From positions 1,358,001 to 1,422,000 of the forward strand of contig AUYT01000001.1 in assembly GCA_000447245.1 (NCBI GenBank): a DNA stretch of 64,000 nt, given 5' to 3'. Below are positions 1 through 7,730 of this stretch, piece after piece (the stretch's first letter is position 1; each line of letters starts with the position of its first letter). This DNA comes from a candidate division Zixibacteria bacterium RBG-1. GTDB taxonomy: Bacteria; Zixibacteria; MSB-5A5; DSPP01; RBG-1. The position numbers and the translations under genes were made by a program. The notes below the pieces were generated by a model, which worked only from the letters and a program-made list of their open reading frames with translations, had not been told where the DNA came from and did no database searches.

Positions 1-1
1 T

Positions 2-1495
2 ATGTTGATAGTCCAGTCCTTCCAGATAAAAGCGGTAGGCCTCCGGAGAATGGGTGGTAACATCCGCTACTTGGGGGTCTTTTTCTTGTTTGGCTTCAGA
101 TGGTAAAGTTAAATCTTTTCTGATTTCAACTGTCAACTTATCAATTATGGAAAAAATCTTTTCTTTTGGTTCTCCTGTTATCCTTTGGGAAGAAATCACA
201 TTGCCACTTTTTACTTCTACCAGTTGAGAGGTTAAAACTACTTCAGGTTCAAGCTGCAGTATGCTACCCAAAAGCATCCATCTAGCTCGGGCTTTTTGGG
301 CTACCTGAGTTGCCATATCTCGGTCTATAGCTTTAACTTCCTCCTTTCCCATCAATTTCAAAATATCAAACAACCTCTGACTGGAAACCACATTCATATA
401 TTGTGACTCGGAAAGGTCGGTGATCAAAAGATTGGTGACAATTTCGCCTAAGCGCTCTTTATCTTCCCGGTCTACTATATTCTCAAAATACATAATAGCC
501 AATGAGTTTTGCTCGGCTATGGCCTTCTGCTCGGTACCGACTTCTACTTTGAATGGTTGGAGAATTAAAAAAAGTAAAATTGCAATCGTGATAATTGAAG
601 CTGGAACCAAAATACGAAGCAATTTTTTCTTCGGTTTAGCTTGAAGGACTTGTGAAGTAACTTGTCCAGTCCTAACGTATTCTAGACTTTTTCGTTCTTT
701 TCTCAAATCTGCTTGCAGGTCCTCGATATGCTGGTATCTTTCTTCTTTATCTTTGGCTAATGCTTTAAAAACTATTCTGTCTATTTCGGGTGAAACCTTA
801 TTATTAAATCTGGCTACCGGCTGAGGTTCTTCATTTAAAATGGAATATATAACGGCTGACTGATGCTCACCTTTGAAGGGAAGCTGTCCAGTAAGAAGTT
901 CATACATGACCACTCCAAATGAAAAAATGTCGGACCTATGGTCGACTTCTTCTCCGGATGCCTGCTCCGGGGACATATAGGCCGCAGTTCCCAAAGTAGT
1001 CCCGGCTTTGGTTAACTTGGTTGCGCCTTTTAACTTGGCTAACCCAAAATCCATTATTTTAACCTGACCCTTGGAAGTCACCATAATATTGTCTGATTTA
1101 ATGTCCCTATGAATAACCCCCTTCTCCCGGGCAGCAGCTAATCCATCACACATCTGTATAGATATATCTAAGATTTTCTTAAGTGGAATTGCTTCTGTTT
1201 CAATTAATTTCTTCAAGGTCTTCCCTTCCACATATTCCATAGCAATGTAAACTTGTCCATCAAACTCATCGATGGTGTAAATGGTAGTAATATTAGGATG
1301 GTTCAAAGCCGAAGCGGCTTTGGCTTCGTGGAAAAATCTTTCCTTCTCAGAGGGGTCAGATGATAAATATTGCGGCAAAAATTTCAAAGCCACAATTCTG
1401 TCTAGTTTGGTATCCTGGGCTTTATAGACTACACCCATCCCCCCTTCACCGATTTTTTCCAGGATTTTATGATGCGAGACGTTCTTGCCAATCAT
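2..1495 (-). CDS. Transmembrane Ser/Thr protein kinase, C-terminus cut by window edge
   Basis: Bacterial Hanks-type kinase that phosphorylates protein Ser/Thr residues. The ATG at 1495 gives 498 codons open to the window edge. Visible in order: glycine loop IGEGGMG (about residues 15-21), catalytic lysine in VALKF, HRDIKSDN catalytic loop, DFG, and MSPEQ in place of APE, so the kinase is predicted active. One membrane helix follows at about residues 288-307. The extracytoplasmic part begins like the TolB/FlgO-like domain (AIMYFENI...) found behind many such kinases; TPR repeats often follow, but that part lies outside the window. The downstream neighbour is a RAYT transposase with REP-like repeats. 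The natural substrate is unknown. Family call is firm; the sensor-domain call is tentative. Confidence 0.9.
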   Translation of the reverse strand, partial: MIGKNVSHHKILEKIGEGGMGVVYKAQDTKLDRIVALKFLPQYLSSDPSEKERFFHEAKAASALNHPNITTIYTIDEFDGQVYIAMEYVEGKTLKKLIETEAIPLKKILDISIQMCDGLAAAREKGVIHRDIKSDNIMVTSKGQVKIMDFGLAKLKGATKLTKAGTTLGTAAYMSPEQASGEEVDHRSDIFSFGVVMYELLTGQLPFKGEHQSAVIYSILNEEPQPVARFNNKVSPEIDRIVFKALAKDKEERYQHIEDLQADLRKERKSLEYVRTGQVTSQVLQAKPKKKLLRILVPASIITIAILLFLILQPFKVEVGTEQKAIAEQNSLAIMYFENIVDREDKERLGEIVTNLLITDLSESQYMNVVSSQRLFDILKLMGKEEVKAIDRDMATQVAQKARARWMLLGSILQLEPEVVLTSQLVEVKSGNVISSQRITGEPKEKIFSIIDKLTVEIRKDLTLPSEAKQEKDPQVADVTTHSPEAYRFYLEGLDYQH

Positions 1496-1507
1496 ATTTT
1501 TTGGGGG

Positions 1508-1564
1508 TAGCCGCAGGCTTTAGCCTTCGCTTTTAAATTACGCAACCTGAGGGTTGCGGCTACC
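1508..1564. repeat. REP-like double-palindrome repeat, copy 1
   Basis: A 57-bp element with two small inverted repeats: AGGCT/AGCCT in the left half and GCAACC/GGTTGC in the right half. The outer ends are also complementary (TAGCCGCA with TGCGGCTA). It matches copy 2 at 2068-2124 at 54 of 57 positions in the same orientation. It overlaps the stop codon of the RAYT transposase. This architecture is that of a REP/BIME element mobilised by the adjacent Y1 transposase. Confidence 0.8.
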
Positions 1565-2045
1565 AATCATTAAAATCATAAACTGTCGACCCTTTATATT
1601 TATATTCTTCCCAAGTTTCTACTATTCCTTTTCTGACAGGATTTTCAAGAATATATTGGATCTGTTTTGTTAAATCTTCTTCCTTTCTTAGGAGGTGGTC
1701 GTAGAAGTCCTTTTGCCGCCTACCGAGAGGATGGTTCTTGGAAAGCCAATAACCGGTTTTTTGTTTGAATAGCTTTACGAGATTTAGCAGACCAGAGTAT
1801 TCATCTTTGCCCTGTAAAATCAAATGAAGATGGTCGGGCATAAATTGATAAACTAACACTTCGCAGTTAAATTTTATTGCCTCGGCTAAAAGGACTTCCT
1901 TAAATTTATTAATAATTGTTTCATCTACAAAAAGCTTAGATCTGTTTATTAAACAAATTGTGAACGCAGCGGTTACAGGCCCTTCGTAAAGTTTCTCTGC
2001 TAGTCTATGCTTTTTTTCTCTAACCAGCTTTACATGCTCTGCCAT
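1560..2045 (-). CDS. REP-associated Y1 (HUH) transposase, RAYT family
   Basis: Single-strand DNA transposase of the Y1_Tnp/RAYT family, 161 aa, the usual size. It has the HUH-type motif PDHLHLIL (His72 and His74), which binds the divalent metal, and a C-terminal YILENPVRKG segment whose Tyr131 is the likely nucleophile by family comparison. Arg/Lys-rich surfaces at both ends fit hairpin DNA binding. The gene lies between two near-identical REP-like palindromes, and its TAG stop is inside the left one. RAYTs are usually single-copy domesticated relatives of IS200/IS605 that process REP hairpins. It probably inserted between the kinase and the MetE-like genes. It looks intact. Confidence 0.92.
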   Translation of the reverse strand: MAEHVKLVREKKHRLAEKLYEGPVTAAFTICLINRSKLFVDETIINKFKEVLLAEAIKFNCEVLVYQFMPDHLHLILQGKDEYSGLLNLVKLFKQKTGYWLSKNHPLGRRQKDFYDHLLRKEEDLTKQIQYILENPVRKGIVETWEEYKYKGSTVYDFNDW

Positions 2046-2067
2046 AATAATAATTTAAAAGTCATGA

Positions 2068-2124
2068 TAGCAGCAGGCTTTAGCCTGCGCTTTTAAATTA
2101 CGCAACCTGAAGGTTGCGGCTACC
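2068..2124. repeat. REP-like double-palindrome repeat, copy 2
   Basis: Second copy of the 57-bp element, upstream of the RAYT start codon. It contains perfect stems GCAGGCT/AGCCTGC (2073-2088) and GCAACC/GGTTGC (2102-2117). Only three substitutions separate it from copy 1. Both copies point the same way and bracket the transposase gene, as expected for its substrate. Confidence 0.8.
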
Positions 2125-2127
2125 AAA

Positions 2128-3093
2128 TTATTTTAAACCAAACTCCTGTTTTACTTCTTTTACGGCTTCCACTATAACTTTTAATTTAGCTTTGGCCTCC
2201 TCTGGAGTCCGGGTTTTCAAGCCACAATCAGGATCCACTAAAACCTTTTCTGGGTCAAAGACTTGCAAAGCTTTCTTTAAGTTTTGCTTGACAGTCTCTT
2301 TGTCTTCGATTGTGTGAGTGTGAACATCCACTACTCCGATAGAGATCATTTTAGTAAATTTGGGCTTCTTAAAAATATCTAAGTTAGAGAAATTACTGTT
2401 AGCAAATTCCAAATCTAAAATATCCACCGGCAAATCTAGAATTCGGGGATAAATGGTTGAAAAATCTCCATAACAGATGTGTGAAATGGTTTTAGCTTTT
2501 AAACCATTGGTCACAATTTTCATGGCTCTAATGGCCAAGTCTAGTTCATCCGGTCTGGTGGAAATGGCCGGTTCATCAATCTGTATATATCTCGCGCCAG
2601 CTTTTTCTAAATCTACTGCCTCCTGATGAATCACCTCTGCAAAAGCCAGGGTCAGAGCTTCTCGATTTGGATAATATTCGTTGAAAGACCAATCACACAT
2701 GGTATAGGGTCCGGTCATCATCCCTTTGACCGGCTTTTTGGTTAAACTCTGGGCATATTTGTAATATTCCACGGTGACTGGTTTAGGTCTTTTTACCGGG
2801 TTGACTACAACCGGTTTTCTGTAATAGCGGTTGCCGTAAGAACGAACCAGTGAGGAAATGGCAAATCCTTCCCAGTTTTCCGCAAAATAAGTGGTCATAT
2901 CCCCTCTTTCCATCTCACCATGCACCAGAATGTCTATGCCGACTTCTTCTTGCATCTGGATTACTTCTTTTATGGCTTGTAACTCTAACTCTTTGAGTTT
3001 TTCCGGAGAAAGCTCCCCTTTGGCAAACTGGTTCCTGGCTTTGATCAGATAATCCGGCTTAGGAAAACTTCCTACGGAAGTGGTCTCTAACAT
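2128..3093 (-). CDS. Core-MetE methionine synthase-like protein with complete zinc site
   Basis: 321 aa corresponding to the C-terminal catalytic barrel of cobalamin-independent methionine synthase, without the MetE N-terminal folate domain. The family transfers a methyl group to the thiol of homocysteine using a zinc-bound thiolate. All four zinc ligands can be placed: His205 and Cys207 (HICYG), Glu229 (DLEF) and Cys290 (DPDCGL). The DEP motif at 173-175 binds homocysteine in the family. Such short forms in archaea and some bacteria are thought to take the methyl group from a corrinoid protein rather than from methyl-tetrahydrofolate triglutamate; this is inference here. It lies 27 bp downstream of a paralogue without the zinc ligands and is probably co-transcribed with it. 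Confidence 0.85.
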   Translation of the reverse strand: MLETTSVGSFPKPDYLIKARNQFAKGELSPEKLKELELQAIKEVIQMQEEVGIDILVHGEMERGDMTTYFAENWEGFAISSLVRSYGNRYYRKPVVVNPVKRPKPVTVEYYKYAQSLTKKPVKGMMTGPYTMCDWSFNEYYPNREALTLAFAEVIHQEAVDLEKAGARYIQIDEPAISTRPDELDLAIRAMKIVTNGLKAKTISHICYGDFSTIYPRILDLPVDILDLEFANSNFSNLDIFKKPKFTKMISIGVVDVHTHTIEDKETVKQNLKKALQVFDPEKVLVDPDCGLKTRTPEEAKAKLKVIVEAVKEVKQEFGLK

Positions 3094-3120
3094 CTTGCTC
3101 CTCTCAAAAAAATTTTGGGC

Positions 3121-4104
3121 TTATTCAAACAAAAATTCCCTTTGAAAATTCTTAACTGCTTCCACCATCCCTTTTAGTTTTTTGACGGCTGACTCGTGGG
3201 GTAAAAATTCTAACCCACAAGAAGGGCTGATATATATTTTTTCCGGTCGGATTTTGTTGGTAACTTTATCAAATAAACCAAACAGCTCCTCTTCGGATTC
3301 AATTTTAGTATTTCGGGCATCTAAAACACCCAAGATTAGCTCCTGCTTGAAATCATTATTGAAAATTACGTTTAAATTCTCCGGCTTACTAACTACATCT
3401 ACTCCTATTACGTCAATCGAGGTATCTAAGATTCTGGGAAATAAACTTTTTACACTTCCAAAATAAAAATACAAAATTTTTTTGCAGTTTATCTTATCAA
3501 AGGCTTTTTCAACGGCTTTCATTGCCAATTCTATTTTCTCCGGATTATAGCACAGAGAGGGCTCGTCTAACTGAATGAATTTCGCTCCTGCTTTTTCCAA
3601 TTCCTTGGCTTCTTGGTTTAAAATTTCGGCTAAATCTAAAGTCAGTTTATCAATGCTGTTGTAATGCTGGTCCAAAGAAAGCTTGGCTAAAGTAAATGGT
3701 CCGGGTAGGACTGCCTTGACCGGTTTTGTGGCATGGGCTTGGGCAAATTCGAACTGGTCCACGGTGGAATAATTCTTAAAGGAAACCTTGGATTTGACAA
3801 TCGGTCTGCGATAGTAAACATTGTTATCAAAAAATCTGGTGAGTCCTCCGATTTCTACTCCATTAAGATTCTTGGCTATCGGAGTGACCAAATCATCCCA
3901 GCGGATTTGACCGTCGGTTATGATATCAACTCCTACATCTTCTTGCTCTTGTATAACTCTTTTGATAGTCGCCTGAAAGGTTTCCTCTAGTTTTTCAGGA
4001 CTAATTTTCCGCTGGTCCTTTAAGTTTAAGGCGTTTCTTAAATTAGATGCATTTTTATCCGAGCTTATTTTTGGATAATTTCCCACTACCGTGGTTTTTA
4101 ACAT
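3121..4104 (-). CDS. Core-MetE paralogue lacking the zinc ligands
   Basis: 327 aa, clearly homologous over its full length to the neighbouring core-MetE protein and retaining the fold signatures GPFTLAKLSL, IQLDEPSL and PSCGLEFLP. Aligning the two, His205, Cys207 and Glu229 of the neighbour become Tyr212, Tyr214 and Asp236; only Cys296 of the four zinc ligands remains. The HxC zinc motif is therefore gone and ordinary homocysteine activation should not work. It may be a regulatory or structural partner, bind another methyl-donor system, or have a new reaction. It is first in the two-gene unit, behind a TTGACA promoter at 4130-4157. The family call is firm; the function is not known. Confidence 0.8.
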   Translation of the reverse strand: MLKTTVVGNYPKISSDKNASNLRNALNLKDQRKISPEKLEETFQATIKRVIQEQEDVGVDIITDGQIRWDDLVTPIAKNLNGVEIGGLTRFFDNNVYYRRPIVKSKVSFKNYSTVDQFEFAQAHATKPVKAVLPGPFTLAKLSLDQHYNSIDKLTLDLAEILNQEAKELEKAGAKFIQLDEPSLCYNPEKIELAMKAVEKAFDKINCKKILYFYFGSVKSLFPRILDTSIDVIGVDVVSKPENLNVIFNNDFKQELILGVLDARNTKIESEEELFGLFDKVTNKIRPEKIYISPSCGLEFLPHESAVKKLKGMVEAVKNFQREFLFE

Positions 4105-4129
4105 TTCTCCTCTTCAGTTTTAAATATTA

Positions 4130-4157
4130 AATTTAATGAAAATGAGATAAATGTCAA
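4130..4157 (-). promoter_or_regulatory. Sigma-70-type promoter of the MetE-like pair
   Basis: On the minus strand TTGACA (4152-4157) is followed after 16 bp by TAAATT (4130-4135), about 25 bp before the start codon at 4104. Its -35 box lies 18 bp from the -35 box of the divergent plus-strand promoter, so the two may share control. Confidence 0.55.
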
Positions 4158-4175
4158 TAGCCCCGAAAAGTCAGC

Positions 4176-4204
4176 TTGACAGAGGAATGGCAGAATAATA
4201 TAAT
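4176..4204 (+). promoter_or_regulatory. Perfect-consensus sigma-70 promoter
   Basis: TTGACA at 4176-4181, a 17-bp spacer, then TATAAT at 4199-4204. Both hexamers and the spacing are the exact consensus. Transcription should start near 4211. This excludes the TTG at 4176 as a start codon and leaves ATG 4215 almost at the 5' end of the message, or GTG 4224 behind a GGAGAGG. Confidence 0.75.
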
Positions 4205-4214
4205 GGTTTCTAAA

Positions 4215-4466
4215 ATGGAGAGGGTGTTTACTAGAGAGGAATTGAAACAATTCGAGGGAAAAAATGGAAATCCGGTTTATGTGGCTTACAAAGGAGAAGT
4301 TTACGATGTCACTGAAAGCGAACTTTGGAAAGATGGCTCACACTGGTATGAACATACGGCCGGCTAGGATTTGACCAACTCTCTGGACGAGGAAGCACCC
4401 CACACTCATCTGGCCTTGGAAAGATTCTCCAAAGCGGGAAAACTGAAAGTGTTTGATGAAGAATAA
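4215..4466 (+). pseudogene. Cytochrome b5-like heme-binding protein interrupted by in-frame TAG
   Basis: Small soluble cytochrome b5-like domain. The first part reads FTREELKQFEGKNG, then NPVYVAYKGEVYDVTES and HWYEHTAG, where the two histidines would be the heme ligands. A TAG at 4365-4367 falls exactly where the family has a variable residue in HxAGxDLT. The same frame continues past it without interruption as DLTNSLDEEAPHTHLALERF to TAA at 4464-4466. The lesion is thus one base (for example from AAG, CAG or GAG). TAG is an ordinary stop elsewhere here, for example in the RAYT and plsC genes. The frame overlaps the oxidoreductase start by 11 bp, which suggests former translational coupling. 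It may be a recent pseudogene, a base-call error, or a readthrough case. Confidence 0.75.
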
Positions 4467-5604
4467 AGCTGAAGTGGTCATTATTGGAGCGGGGATTGTG
4501 GGCTCCTCCATTGCTTATAATCTGGCTAAAAAGGGTTGTAAAGAGGTGATGGTTTTAGAAAAGGAGCCCTACTTTGCGGCCTGGTCTACCGGCAAAGCTG
4601 CCGGGGGGATCCGGGCTCAGTTTGCCAATGAAATCAATATCAAAATATCATTGTGGTCTGAAAATATTTTAGAGAAATTTTCCCAGGAGATGGAATGTGA
4701 TGCTGCATTTGACCAGGTAGGTTATTTGTTTTTGTTATCCAAAGAAGAAGACTGGGAGAGTTTTAAAAAAAATGCCTCCCTGCAACAGAGCCTGGGTCTG
4801 CCGGTCCATCTTTTGACTCCTGAAGAAGTAAACAAGCTGGTCCCGGAACTTAGAACCGATGATTTATTAGGGGCCACTTTTTGTAAAAAAGACGGTCTGG
4901 TCGACCCCTATGAAGTTTGTATGGGATATGTAAATCAGGCCAAAAAATTAGGGGTAGCTTTTGAAATGGAAACTGAAGTGGTCGGAATGGGATTATCCGG
5001 CAATAAAATAAACAAAGTAAACACTAATAAAGGGGAAATTGAAACTAAAATAGTCGTGAATGCGGCTGGAGCGTTTGCGGCACAGATCGGAAAGATGGTG
5101 GGCGTTGAAATTCCAGTTTATCCTATCAAAAGGCAGATTGTCACCACCGCCCCTCTTGATTATGTGAAACCCAATTTCCCCATGGTGGTTGACTTCACTT
5201 CCGGTTTATATATGCACAAAGAGTCCGGAGGACTTTTAATGGGCTGGGCAGATAAAAATACTCAATCCGGATATGATTTGTCTGTTGACCCGGATTACAC
5301 CGACCAGATTTTGATGAAAGCCTTAGACCGGATGCCGATTTTGGAAAATGCTCAAATTTCCTCCTCCTGGGCCGGTTTATATGAAACCACACCGGATAAT
5401 AATGCCATTTTAGGAAAAGTTCCGGAGGTAGAAGGATTTTACTTAGCCAACGGTTTTTCCGGACATGGTGTGATGCATGCCCCGGCCGTGGGAATTTTAC
5501 TCGGTGAGCTGATTTTAGAAGGAAAAACCAGCATCGATATTTCAGAGTTTTTATTAGAAAGATTTAAAAAGGGAAATTTGAAGGTCGAGAGAAATGTTAT
5601 TTAA
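4456..5604 (+). CDS. FAD-dependent oxidoreductase, DAO family
   Basis: 382 aa from ATG 4456. The N-terminal dinucleotide motif GAGIVGSSIAYNLAKKG binds FAD. The layout and C-terminal GLYETTPDNNAILG and NGFSGHGVMHAP segments are those of the D-amino-acid oxidase/sarcosine oxidase beta/glycine oxidase group, which oxidise N-substituted or D-amino acids. The substrate cannot be read from sequence; proline dehydrogenase beta-type and HcnC-type enzymes are close relatives. It follows the b5-like frame with overlap, and a b5 partner would make sense as electron acceptor. It ends tail-to-tail with the sensor gene on the other strand, overlapping by 8 bp. Expression comes from the consensus promoter at 4176-4204. 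Confidence 0.85.
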   Translation: MKNKAEVVIIGAGIVGSSIAYNLAKKGCKEVMVLEKEPYFAAWSTGKAAGGIRAQFANEINIKISLWSENILEKFSQEMECDAAFDQVGYLFLLSKEEDWESFKKNASLQQSLGLPVHLLTPEEVNKLVPELRTDDLLGATFCKKDGLVDPYEVCMGYVNQAKKLGVAFEMETEVVGMGLSGNKINKVNTNKGEIETKIVVNAAGAFAAQIGKMVGVEIPVYPIKRQIVTTAPLDYVKPNFPMVVDFTSGLYMHKESGGLLMGWADKNTQSGYDLSVDPDYTDQILMKALDRMPILENAQISSSWAGLYETTPDNNAILGKVPEVEGFYLANGFSGHGVMHAPAVGILLGELILEGKTSIDISEFLLERFKKGNLKVERNVI

Positions 5605-7582
5605 AGGATGATTGTTTATAAGCTGTAACTTTCTCTACTACCTCGGTTAGCTGCTCTAATTTAAACGGTTTGGCTAAGATATAATCTACCCCAGCTTTCT
5701 TAAGCTGTTCCTGGTCAAAGTTAGCTCCCCAGCCGGTTATCATGACTATGGGAACCTCCGGGTTTCTCTCCTTTATCTTCTGGGAAACCTCGAAACCGGA
5801 AATATCCAAAAGCCCTAAATCGGTAATCACCAAATCAAAAGCATCCTGATTAAATTTTGCAATCCCTTCCAGTCCGGTTTCAGCCACTTCCGTCGAATGC
5901 CCCAAATTGGCAAACATCGAGGAAAGTAAATCTAAAATCATTCTCTGGTCGTCAATGGCCAGAACTTTTAATTTTTTGGTGAGTTTCTCAGTGACTGCCG
6001 TACCAAAATCACTCAAATTATCTGAAACCTCTGCTGAAACCACACCGGTAGTGGAAGGATAAGTATCCTGTAATCTGCTCATCAGCTGACTGCCACCCAC
6101 CACGGACTGTTCGATCACTTTTAAGAATTCAGACAAATCGGAGTTGTAAGGCAGCTCTCCGGCTACCAGTTTATTTTGCAAAAGTTGAGTATTGCCTAAG
6201 ATAGCGGCAAAAATGTTATTCATATCATTGACAAAATTAGGGCCGGGAAGTTCAACTACAGAGAGTTTCTGTCTTTCTTGAAAATCAGTTAATCTCTGGT
6301 GCAAAGTTTTCAACTCCTCTTTTAGTAAAGAATTTTGAATGGCTAAAGAGGCTTGATTGGCTAAAGCGGTTGCCTGCTGGACTTCAGCTTGACTGAAAAC
6401 TCGCTCGGACTCCCGGTTTTCAAACCAAATAATTCCCAGAATTTGATTTCTGGCAAGGATAGGAACCAATAGGTTGGATTGGTCAACCATGTTTTTCTTT
6501 TTGTCCAACACTTCCCGGATTAAAGGAAATTCAGCCAACTCTAAATTGAGCCCGTAAAAAGCCGGGTCCAAAGAAGCTTTGACCTCCAGCTTGTTATCTT
6601 TTACCAGCACCACGTGTCCGACTTTGGCATCAATCACTTTCAACCCTTCCCAGATAATGCGGTCTAAAATCTGCTCCAAATCCTGATTGGAAACCAGAAA
6701 ACCGCTTATGACCGATAAAATCCGGTTTTCCTGAATGGCCTGGGTAAGTTGTTCAGTTCTTCTTTTGACCTCTTTGGCTAATCTCAAGGTGTCGATTTTT
6801 TCACCCAGATTAGAGGAGATATTCTGCAAGAGATTCTCAAGCTTGGAATCCAATTTATATCTTTCTCTGGAAAATAAAGCCAGCACCCCAATAATTTTTT
6901 CGGCAGCCAAAATCGGAGCCACTGCCAGAGAGACAAAGTCTCCTCTCTTTAACTCCATTAAAATCTCCTCGGTGCTAGAAATTTCCTCCTGAATCAAAAT
7001 TTCTTTGTTTTTGGCTGCCTGATTGATAATTCCGTTTTCCGTGGTCAAACTTTCAAACTGTTTAGCCAGCTGGGGCGATAAACCTTTGTAGCTGGCTAAA
7101 ATCAGCTCACCAGTGGCCGGATTGGCTATCCAGATGGCAGAAGCCTCAACTTTCAGAAAACTGGTGACTTCTCTGAGAGAATTTTCCAGAGTTTCAATCA
7201 GGGTAGATGATTTTCTGGTTCGGGAGGCTAGATTTTCTAAAAATAAAAATTCGCTTTCTTTATCTTCAGATTTCTTTTTGAGAAAGGACATTTCGGTTAG
7301 CCAGTTAACCATGCCGAAAATTATCAATATTAAACCGAGGATTCCAAAAACTACTTCCAGAAATAAAGGGATAACCGGTGAACCGAAAATAACGGCTTTG
7401 GCCTGTGGAAATTCATCCAGAATCTCAATTAGAGAAAAACCAAAAAGTAAAAGAACTCCTGAGAGAACTCTATTCCAGCCGGATTTGGTTAAATCCGGAT
7501 ATCTGTCTTTTAACTGAAAAAGGTAAATGGAGAGAGAAAGAGAAGTCAAAGCCAAAAGTACTTTGAGGATAACAGAGAACAT
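5597..7582 (-). CDS. Membrane GAF-GAF-receiver protein with degenerate kinase core
   Basis: 661 aa. Three N-terminal membrane helices (about 1-22, 38-58 and 68-95), two GAF domains (about 115-270 and 285-420), a coiled segment, a remnant of a histidine-kinase dimerisation helix, then a receiver domain (about 537-655). The phosphoacceptor motif expected as HDxNN is VNDMNN at 451-456, so the histidine is Asn452. No ATP-binding domain follows; a 40-residue linker leads straight to the receiver. The receiver itself looks functional: Asp543/Asp544, Asp588, Thr616 and Lys638. It is therefore not a kinase but may sense small molecules and accept phosphate from another kinase. It sits alone between the oxidoreductase and rpsA. 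Confidence 0.8.
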   Translation of the reverse strand: MFSVILKVLLALTSLSLSIYLFQLKDRYPDLTKSGWNRVLSGVLLLFGFSLIEILDEFPQAKAVIFGSPVIPLFLEVVFGILGLILIIFGMVNWLTEMSFLKKKSEDKESEFLFLENLASRTRKSSTLIETLENSLREVTSFLKVEASAIWIANPATGELILASYKGLSPQLAKQFESLTTENGIINQAAKNKEILIQEEISSTEEILMELKRGDFVSLAVAPILAAEKIIGVLALFSRERYKLDSKLENLLQNISSNLGEKIDTLRLAKEVKRRTEQLTQAIQENRILSVISGFLVSNQDLEQILDRIIWEGLKVIDAKVGHVVLVKDNKLEVKASLDPAFYGLNLELAEFPLIREVLDKKKNMVDQSNLLVPILARNQILGIIWFENRESERVFSQAEVQQATALANQASLAIQNSLLKEELKTLHQRLTDFQERQKLSVVELPGPNFVNDMNNIFAAILGNTQLLQNKLVAGELPYNSDLSEFLKVIEQSVVGGSQLMSRLQDTYPSTTGVVSAEVSDNLSDFGTAVTEKLTKKLKVLAIDDQRMILDLLSSMFANLGHSTEVAETGLEGIAKFNQDAFDLVITDLGLLDISGFEVSQKIKERNPEVPIVMITGWGANFDQEQLKKAGVDYILAKPFKLEQLTEVVEKVTAYKQSSFK

Positions 7583-7730
7583 ATGTTATATGCGAATTCC
7601 TAAATGGTTTGTTCCTTTATCCATCAAACCCAACTTAACTAAAACCTAGTTGTATAAAGCTCGTAATTTCAATGCCAGGAAAATACAACCCATCCTCTGG
7701 TTCTTGGAGGAAATTAACTAATCCATATTT

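Noticed and set aside
4365-4367. Pyrrolysine or other recoding at the TAG in the b5-like gene
   Set aside because: TAG is the normal stop of the RAYT, HNH and plsC genes here, and no structural recoding signal follows; kept only as a remote option.
7655-7680. Sigma-54-like TGGCATTGAAATTAC on the minus strand before the GAF/receiver gene
   Set aside because: The -12 element has AC where the essential GC is required; -24 alone is not enough.
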